5,021 nucleotides of DNA from a bacterium (lineage in GTDB: Bacteria; SZUA-79; Acidulodesulfobacterales; Acidulodesulfobacteraceae): contig JAJZLA010000162.1 of NCBI GenBank assembly GCA_021803845.1, positions 1 through 5,021 on the forward strand. Direction: 5' to 3'. A model generated the notes under the pieces. It ran no database searches, was not told where the DNA came from, and saw nothing but the letters and a program-made list of their open reading frames with translations. Of the stretch, positions 1 to 5,021 are shown piece after piece. Each line of letters starts with the position of its first letter. Positions within the stretch are counted from its first letter, which is position 1. A program made the translations under genes and the position numbers.

Positions 1-1298
<1,298 letters not shown>

Positions 1299-1304
1299 AG
1301 AGTT

Positions 1305-1673
1305 TTAATTTTTGGAAGATTTTGTTTTTGCCTGAGCTTTCGGTTTTCTTTGCGAAGATTTGCTTGAATCCGCTGCCGGCGATTTTTTATTTTTAACCGC
1401 CGTTCTTTTTTTAACGGGTTTTTTTGTTTCTTGCGTTTTATTTTCGATAAGATTAGAACTCTTTATATTTACTTCGTGTTCAGGTTTATCGGCGTCGTGT
1501 TCGTTAATATCGTTAAGGGGATTTATCTGCTCTTTTAAGTCGGAAGAAGCTTTTTTAAACTCTCTTAAGCCTTTGCCTAATGTTTTTCCGAGTTCCGGCA
1601 GTTTAGAAGGTCCGAATATGAGCAAAGCTATTACCGCTATAATGATTAATTCCGGTGCGCCTATTCCAAACAT
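1305..1673 (-). CDS. tatA: Sec-independent translocase protein, TatA/TatB family
   Basis: This is a 122-residue TatA-family component of the twin-arginine translocase, which moves folded proteins across the cytoplasmic membrane. It has the standard order: a short periplasmic N-terminus with Glu8, one membrane helix (about residues 8-20), the FG hinge (20-21), then an amphipathic helix (about 22-48) containing [20 protein letters not shown]. The [11 protein letters not shown] pattern fits TatA better than TatB, although Glu8 also occurs in TatB, so a single bifunctional protein is possible. The tail is long: an acidic, His-containing stretch near 53-68, then a Lys/Ser/Ala/Pro-rich, probably disordered end (about 84-122). 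E. coli TatA has 89 residues. The ATG start is supported by a GAGG ribosome site (1684-1687, 10-nt spacer) and the promoter at 1700-1728. No tatC is in the window. The convergent gyrB stop lies 6 bp beyond its own stop. Confidence 0.93.
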   Translation of the reverse strand: MFGIGAPELIIIAVIALLIFGPSKLPELGKTLGKGLREFKKASSDLKEQINPLNDINEHDADKPEHEVNIKSSNLIENKTQETKKPVKKRTAVKNKKSPAADSSKSSQRKPKAQAKTKSSKN

Positions 1674-1699
1674 AATATTTATACCTCGCTTTATTTTTT

Positions 1700-1728
1700 A
1701 TTATATAACAGTTAATCGAAATATTCAA
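1700..1728 (-). promoter_or_regulatory. Predicted sigma70-type promoter for tatA
   Basis: Read on the minus strand, TTGAAT (1728-1723) is followed by a 17-nt spacer and a perfect TATAAT (1705-1700). Transcription would start near 1693, giving a leader of about 20 nt that contains the GAGG ribosome site of tatA. The hexamers and spacing are seen directly; activity is inferred. The region is AT-rich, so one hexamer could match by chance, but the pair at exact spacing just upstream of a gene is good support. Confidence 0.7.
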
Positions 1729-1744
1729 ATTTATTTAAATACTT

Positions 1745-1845
1745 TAATCCTGCAATAGAAAATATATAGATGTTCCTTCTATACGTAAATTCTGCATAAA
1801 CGGCATGCCGTTTATGCAGAAAATTAAATTTATATTGCGGGATTA
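1745..1845 (+). other. Nested inverted-repeat region, possible structured leader of queE
   Basis: A 13-nt arm at 1745-1757 (TAATCCTGCAATA) can pair with 1833-1845 (TATTGCGGGATTA). There is one non-Watson-Crick position, which is a G-U wobble (U1751 with G1839) in a plus-strand RNA but an A-C mismatch in a minus-strand RNA. Inside lie a 6-bp hairpin (1765-1770 with 1778-1783, 7-nt loop) and the 32-nt perfect palindrome (1790-1821). A plus-strand transcript could therefore fold as a closing stem with two internal arms, a three-way junction. This suggests a regulatory leader for queE, but I do not recognise a known riboswitch, and no clear plus-strand promoter upstream of 1745 is visible. It could instead be a DNA-level element or a small repeat. 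Confidence 0.4.
1790..1821. repeat. Perfect 32-nt palindrome
   Basis: The half-site TTCTGCATAAACGGCA (1790-1805) is followed immediately by its exact reverse complement (1806-1821), so all 32 nt are self-complementary with no spacer. As RNA it would form a stem of up to 14 bp with a 4-nt loop. It is not followed by a clean T-run on either strand (AAAATTAAATTTAT on plus, TTTACGTATAG on minus), and it lies between divergent genes, so an ordinary terminator is unlikely. It could be a dimeric regulator operator, a palindromic repeat copy or an RNA hairpin. Confidence 0.85.
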
Positions 1846-1857
1846 AGGAAATACGTT

Positions 1858-1876
1858 GACAGAATCCAATTCTGTC
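1858..1876 (+). promoter_or_regulatory. Hairpin just upstream of queE start
   Basis: GACAGAAT (1858-1865) and ATTCTGTC (1869-1876) are perfect complements around a 3-nt CCA loop, ending 17 nt before the queE ATG. An AAGGAA sequence at 1845-1850 resembles a ribosome site but lies 43 nt upstream of the ATG. The hairpin sits between the two and would shorten that distance only to about 24 nt, still longer than normal. A translational control role is possible; the structure alone is what can be seen. Confidence 0.45.
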
Positions 1877-1893
1877 GCAGTCACAAATCGATT

Positions 1894-2529
1894 ATGCTAT
1901 ACGTAAACGATATTTTTTACAGTATTCAGGGTGAGTCTTCATATTCGGGCTATCCCTGTAAATTTATCAGGCTTGCCGGATGCAACCTGAGATGCGCTTA
2001 CTGCGATACGCAAGAAGCGTTGGACATAAAAAATTCTAAGCCGCTCGGTATAGACGATATAATTAAATCGGCATGCGGCTCAGGCCCTGCCGGCGTAAAA
2101 CTTATTGAAATTACCGGCGGCGAACCTATGCTGCAAAACGAATCGCTTGAACTTATGAACAGGCTGATCGAATTAAACTATACGGTTTTATTAGAAACAA
2201 ACGGAACTATTAGCCTTAAAAAAGTGCATCCCGACGTTATTAAAATTATAGACGTAAAATGCCCGTCAAGCGGTCATTCAAAAGCATTTTTTTTTGAAAA
2301 TTTAAAATATATAGGTCGAAACGACGAAATAAAATTTGTTATAGGAAACAAAGACGATTATGATTATGCGAAAAATTTTATAACGGAATACTCTCTTGGC
2401 CAGACAAGGCTGATATTCTCTCCCGTCGAAGGCGCCGTTTCGCACGGCGAAATTGCAGGGAAAATATTAAACGACGGACTTAACGTCCGGCTTGGGGTTC
2501 AACTTCATAAGATTCTGGGATTAAAGTAG
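1894..2529 (+). CDS. queE: 7-carboxy-7-deazaguanine synthase (radical SAM)
   Basis: This 211-residue enzyme converts 6-carboxy-5,6,7,8-tetrahydropterin to 7-carboxy-7-deazaguanine, the ring-contraction step toward preQ0 and queuosine tRNA modification. The radical-SAM cluster motif CX3CX2C is Cys30, Cys34 and Cys37 (GCNLRCAYCDT). The SAM-binding GGEP is at 75-78, followed by LLETNGT (99-105) and DVKCPSSG (120-127), both typical of QueE, and the C-terminus LGVQLHKILGLK also fits. The N-terminal IFYSIQGES supports this start. Length is normal for the family. The ATG at 1894 is the only common start codon in the open frame back to a stop at 1825, yet no ribosome site lies at the usual distance. 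queC, queD and queF are not adjacent. Its last 9 bp overlap the convergent nth gene. The related deazaguanine DNA-modification pathway also uses this enzyme, but nothing nearby points to it. Confidence 0.95.
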   Translation: MLYVNDIFYSIQGESSYSGYPCKFIRLAGCNLRCAYCDTQEALDIKNSKPLGIDDIIKSACGSGPAGVKLIEITGGEPMLQNESLELMNRLIELNYTVLLETNGTISLKKVHPDVIKIIDVKCPSSGHSKAFFFENLKYIGRNDEIKFVIGNKDDYDYAKNFITEYSLGQTRLIFSPVEGAVSHGEIAGKILNDGLNVRLGVQLHKILGLK

Positions 2530-3153
2530 TTTTTTATAATACCGGCAGTAGTTTTTTAAAAAACAGTCCGAACACTTTGGATTTCTTGCCATACAGTAAG
2601 TTCTGCCGTGGTAAATAAGCCATCTGTGCATTTTCATCCACAAATTGGAAGGTATTATTCCGGTAAGATCATTTTCCGTTTTTTCCGGCGTATCGGAATC
2701 GGCAAGCCCTAAGCGGTTTGCAACACGGAAAACATGGGTATCCACCGGAAAACGGTCTTCGTTAAAATATGTGCCGAGAATAACGTTTGCCGATTTTCGT
2801 CCAACTCCGGGCAGGGAAACCAAGGCATCGAAATTTGCAGGAACGTCGTCATTATATTTTTCGGAGAGAATTTTTGACGTTTCAATAAGATTTTTTGCTT
2901 TATTATGAAACATTCCGCAGGTTTTTATCTCGTCTTCAAATTCTTTCGGATTTTTTATTGCTAAATCGGAGGGCTTAGAATAAACTTTAAAAAGTTTATC
3001 GGTTATTATATTAACTCTTTTATCGGTGCACTGCGCGGAAAGAACTACGGCTACTAAAAGCTGAAAGGCATTATTAAAGTTTAAAAAAGGCTTTAACTCG
3101 CCGTAGTTCTCTTCAAAAAGATTTATAACCTTATCTGTATATCGATATTTCAA
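2521..3153 (-). CDS. nth: Endonuclease III (DNA glycosylase/AP lyase)
   Basis: This 210-residue base-excision repair enzyme removes oxidised pyrimidines and cleaves the abasic site by beta-elimination. The helix-hairpin-helix LPGVGRKSANVI (114-125) carries catalytic Lys120, and VDTHVFRV carries Asp138. The C-terminal 4Fe-4S cluster is Cys187, Cys194, Cys197 and Cys203 (CX6CX2CX5C). Key residues fall at the same numbers as in E. coli Nth, which supports the start. That start is TTG (3153-3151), with a stop codon three codons upstream and no ATG before residue 81. No ribosome site is visible before it. The gene begins 16 bp after the ndk stop, so translation probably depends on ndk readthrough or coupling and may be weak. 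It is probably the last gene of the korB-korC-ndk-nth operon. Its 3' end overlaps queE by 9 bp. Confidence 0.96.
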   Translation of the reverse strand: MKYRYTDKVINLFEENYGELKPFLNFNNAFQLLVAVVLSAQCTDKRVNIITDKLFKVYSKPSDLAIKNPKEFEDEIKTCGMFHNKAKNLIETSKILSEKYNDDVPANFDALVSLPGVGRKSANVILGTYFNEDRFPVDTHVFRVANRLGLADSDTPEKTENDLTGIIPSNLWMKMHRWLIYHGRTYCMARNPKCSDCFLKNYCRYYKKLL

Positions 3154-3169
3154 TATTATTTAAAAAATT

Positions 3170-3586
3170 TTATAATATTTCAAAAACGTTAAAAAAATAA
3201 GAAATTTCAAATTTTGCGGATTCTATGGAATCCGAACCGTGAACCACGTTTCTTTCGATGCTTTCGGCAAACATTTTCCTGATAGTTCCTTCTTTCGCAT
3301 CTTTAGGGTTTGTAGCTCCCATTATTTCCCTGTTTTTTAATATAGCGTTTTCGCACGACAGAACCATAGGAATAATAGGTCCTTCCGTCATAAAATCTAC
3401 CAGGCTGGCAAAAAAAGGTCTTTCTTTATGTATATAATAAAAACCTTCAGCCTGTTTTTTTGTAAGGTGAACTTTTTTCATGGCTTTAATTTCAAAGCCG
3501 TTATCTTCAAATACCGAAATAATTTTGCCGGATAAACCCTTTTTTACGCCGTCGGGCTTAATTATGGAAAGCGTTTGCTCAATCAT
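3170..3586 (-). CDS. ndk: Nucleoside diphosphate kinase
   Basis: This 138-residue cytoplasmic enzyme transfers the gamma phosphate of ATP to nucleoside diphosphates through a phosphohistidine. The catalytic His is residue 116 in NVVHGSDS (113-120). The N-terminal [10 protein letters not shown] (5-14) carries the conserved Lys10 of the active site. [15 protein letters not shown] (56-70), MGATNPKDA (89-97) and GTIRKMFA (100-107) are classic family motifs. Length is normal (about 135-150). The ATG is preceded by a strong AAGGAG ribosome site (3597-3592, 5-nt spacer). It starts 25 bp after the korC stop, so it is probably co-transcribed with the oxidoreductase genes. A link through GTP/ATP balance at the succinyl-CoA step of the TCA cycle is plausible but is my inference. 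Confidence 0.98.
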   Translation of the reverse strand: MIEQTLSIIKPDGVKKGLSGKIISVFEDNGFEIKAMKKVHLTKKQAEGFYYIHKERPFFASLVDFMTEGPIIPMVLSCENAILKNREIMGATNPKDAKEGTIRKMFAESIERNVVHGSDSIESAKFEISYFFNVFEIL

Positions 3587-3611
3587 TAATGCTCCTTATT
3601 TTTTTATATTA

Positions 3612-4163
3612 TTAACCTTTCTTAACCTCTTTTGCCAGCCTGAATCCGATTTCCAAGGCTTTTTTGTTATAGTCTTCAAATCCTTTAGGCACTCTTTTCA
3701 TTAATGCTTTTTCAATAGAGTCGTGAGATACTATTCCGGATATTTCAACTAAAACCCCGAGAGATATAATGTTTAATCCTAAAAGTTTTCCAAGCTCTTC
3801 CCTTGCAGACTTAACCATATCAAGCACGTATAATTTGCCTTTTGCTTTAGAAAAGTCGGTTACCAGTTCTTTATCGACTATAACTATGCCGTCGTCTTTT
3901 ACGTCGTTTATATACTTATTAAAGGCTTCCTGAGTTAAAGAAACCATATAATTAACTTTTGTAGCCTTAGGATATTCTATCGGGTCGTTGGATATAATAA
4001 CTTCCGATTTGCTTGAGCCTCCCCTTGCTTCAGGTCCGTAAGACTGTGTTTGAACCGCATTTTTGTTTTCGTAAATTGCAGCTGCGTCCGCCAAAATAAT
4101 ACCCGCTAATATCAGACCCTGTCCTCCGGAGCCGGAAAACCTGAATTCTATTCTGTCGCTCAT
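3612..4163 (-). CDS. korC: 2-oxoacid:ferredoxin oxidoreductase gamma subunit (probably 2-oxoglutarate)
   Basis: This 183-residue protein is the gamma subunit or domain of a 2-oxoacid:acceptor oxidoreductase, which together with the alpha and beta subunits oxidises a 2-oxoacid to its acyl-CoA and reduces ferredoxin, or runs in reverse to fix CO2. The N-terminal FSGSGGQG (9-16) and QTQSYGPEARGG (38-49), followed by SKSEVIIS, are the signature motifs of this subunit family. A LGLNIISLGVL-like stretch follows in the second half. Length fits stand-alone gamma subunits (about 175-190). The ATG start has a GAGGG ribosome site (4176-4172, 8-nt spacer), and the gene begins 24 bp after the korB stop. 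Adjacency to korB and sequence style favour the 2-oxoglutarate enzyme; a branched-chain 2-oxoacid or pyruvate enzyme cannot be fully excluded without the alpha subunit. Confidence 0.92.
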   Translation of the reverse strand: MSDRIEFRFSGSGGQGLILAGIILADAAAIYENKNAVQTQSYGPEARGGSSKSEVIISNDPIEYPKATKVNYMVSLTQEAFNKYINDVKDDGIVIVDKELVTDFSKAKGKLYVLDMVKSAREELGKLLGLNIISLGVLVEISGIVSHDSIEKALMKRVPKGFEDYNKKALEIGFRLAKEVKKG

Positions 4164-4187
4164 ATTGATAACCCTCTTTTATAATTA

Positions 4188-5015
4188 TTATTTTGTTTTT
4201 AATAATTCTAATTTTTTATGATATTCCCCGCAAAATTCAGGCTTGTCTTTTGCCTCAAACAATACTCCGGTTTTAAATCTTCCGGCAAGTTCTTCCGGAG
4301 ACATATTTTCGGCGGAACGCGCGGGAACAGCTTTTTCTTTCTGATATTTAATCATTTCCACCGGAGATTTCATTTTATTTCTTCTTCCGTAGGAAATGTG
4401 GCAGTTAGTTATAACGTCTAATACCGAAAAGCCTGTATGGTTTAATGCATCGACCATAAATTTTTCAAGCTGGACGGCATGGTAAGAAGTCGATCTGCCT
4501 ACCCAGGTCGCTCCTGCGGCTTGAGCTAAATTACATACGTCGAAAGGAGGCTCGATGCTGCCGAAAGGCGTCGTAGTAGCAAAACTATCAAGCGGCTGAG
4601 TCGGAGAATACTGTCCGCCCGTCATACCGTATGTATAGTTGTTAAAAACGATCAAGGTCATATCGATATTTCTTCTTGCGGCATGAATAAAATGGTTTCC
4701 GCCGATAGCAAGAGCATCCCCGTCGCCGGAAATAGTAATAACTTTAAGTTTCGGTTTATACATCTTCATGCCTATTGCAAAAGTCAGAGCCCTGCCGTGA
4801 GTAGTGTGAATCGTATTAAAATCTACGTAGCCCGGAAGCCTCGATGCACAGCCGATACCAGAAGTTATGACTACCTCGTCTTTAGAATAGCCGCATTTAT
4901 GTATCGCCCTTAAAAGAGCTTTTAAAATAATTCCGTCTCCGCATCCCGGACACCATATATGCGGCAAAGTATTTTTACGCAGATAATAATCATAATTAAA
5001 TTTTGTTTTTATCAT
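4188..5015 (-). CDS. korB: 2-oxoacid:ferredoxin oxidoreductase beta subunit, TPP-binding (probably 2-oxoglutarate)
   Basis: This 275-residue beta subunit binds thiamine diphosphate and one 4Fe-4S cluster, the core of CoA-dependent 2-oxoacid decarboxylation with ferredoxin as electron carrier. CPGCG gives Cys22 and Cys25, GIGCAS gives Cys56, and TNCHISYGRRN gives Cys205, the expected four cluster ligands. The TPP and Mg motif runs from GDGDALAIGGNH (97-108) to VFNN (123-126). THGRALTFAIGMK (72-84) and YGMTGGQYSPT (129-139) fit KorB-type subunits, as does the length. The ATG lies 6 nt from the window edge, so its ribosome site is outside. The alpha subunit korA is expected upstream, beyond the right edge; a TAA at 5020-5018 or a TGA overlapping the ATG could be its stop. 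Substrate assignment to 2-oxoglutarate is from subfamily style and is not proven. Confidence 0.94.
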   Translation of the reverse strand: MIKTKFNYDYYLRKNTLPHIWCPGCGDGIILKALLRAIHKCGYSKDEVVITSGIGCASRLPGYVDFNTIHTTHGRALTFAIGMKMYKPKLKVITISGDGDALAIGGNHFIHAARRNIDMTLIVFNNYTYGMTGGQYSPTQPLDSFATTTPFGSIEPPFDVCNLAQAAGATWVGRSTSYHAVQLEKFMVDALNHTGFSVLDVITNCHISYGRRNKMKSPVEMIKYQKEKAVPARSAENMSPEELAGRFKTGVLFEAKDKPEFCGEYHKKLELLKTK

Positions 5016-5021
5016 TTTTAA

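Larger units (their letters stand above)
1779..1907 (+). repeat. 11-bp direct repeat spanning the queE start
   Basis: CTATACGTAAA occurs at 1779-1789 and again at 1897-1907, a period of 118 bp. The second copy is queE codons 2-4 plus part of codon 5 (LYVN). The first copy lies in a nine-codon reading frame, ATG at 1770 to TAA at 1797-1799, that also reads LYVN. The left copy abuts the 32-nt palindrome. This may be a duplication or insertion scar, or two copies of a binding site; chance is less likely but cannot be excluded. Confidence 0.6.

Noticed and set aside
1360..1758. Plus-strand open frame of 132 codons opposite tatA
   Set aside because: It is the antisense shadow of tatA, has no recognisable motifs, and its hydrophobic look comes from the complement of the Lys-rich tail and membrane helix.
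1765..1800. preQ1-I riboswitch in the queE leader
   Set aside because: The small hairpin with its TGTTCCT loop does not match the known aptamer: no suitable long loop with C-rich 3' part and no A-rich tail pairing back into the loop.
1790..1830. Palindrome as a Rho-independent terminator
   Set aside because: Neither side has a continuous T-run, and the site lies upstream of both flanking divergent genes, so there is no transcript to end unless one crosses the region.
1856..1861. Perfect TTGACA (-35-like) upstream of queE
   Set aside because: No -10-like hexamer follows at 16-18 nt (AGTCAC is found there), and the hexamer overlaps the arm of the 1858-1876 hairpin.
1830..1893. tRNA-like segment before queE
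   Set aside because: It lacks a plausible TTC-containing T-arm, acceptor stem pairing and anticodon-arm geometry.
2551..2564. GTTTTTTAAAAAAC palindrome near the queE-nth junction
   Set aside because: It is inside nth codons for FLKN, low in complexity, and wrongly placed to be a terminator for nth; likely chance in AT-rich coding sequence.
2645..2908. Plus-strand open frame opposite nth, and similar ones opposite ndk, korC and korB (3480-3704, 4218-4421, 4683-4913)
   Set aside because: All lie antisense within strongly supported genes and show no family motifs or independent start signals.

Overview
The window carries seven protein-coding genes and one compact intergenic region, packed tightly and AT-rich. 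All genes are housekeeping or central-metabolism types with intact family motifs. I see no phage, transposase, CRISPR, toxin-antitoxin or defence genes, no tRNA or rRNA, and no clear frameshift. The organism looks like a low-GC Gram-negative bacterium with anaerobic-type metabolism. Two things suggest this: a GyrB with the large insertion typical of Gram-negative enzymes, and a ferredoxin-dependent 2-oxoacid oxidoreductase. A deltaproteobacterial-like or related lineage is a guess from this combination, not something the sequence proves.

Layout: positions 1-1298 (+) hold the C-terminal half of gyrB (DNA gyrase B), whose 5' part lies outside the window. It converges, with a 6-bp gap, on a tatA-family gene (1305-1673, -) for twin-arginine protein export, which has a good sigma70-type promoter (1700-1728, -). 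Positions 1674-1893 are the only real intergenic space. They hold that promoter, a perfect 32-nt palindrome, an enclosing 13-bp inverted repeat, two smaller hairpins and an 11-bp direct repeat whose second copy lies in the first codons of the next gene. queE (1894-2529, +) follows. It encodes the radical-SAM enzyme of 7-deazaguanine (queuosine precursor) synthesis, and its 3' end overlaps the convergent nth gene by 9 bp.

The right half is one minus-strand run read from the right edge: korB (5015-4188), korC (4163-3612), ndk (3586-3170) and nth (3153-2521), with gaps of 24, 25 and 16 bp. This is very likely one operon, probably beginning with korA (and perhaps korD) beyond the right edge. KorB and KorC form part of a 2-oxoacid:ferredoxin oxidoreductase, probably for 2-oxoglutarate, linking reduced ferredoxin to the oxidative or reductive TCA cycle. 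Ndk balances nucleoside triphosphates, and Nth repairs oxidised pyrimidines.

The part most worth a second look is the structured queE upstream region, together with the lack of a visible ribosome binding site for queE. I do not see convincing evidence for a wholly new biological system here.
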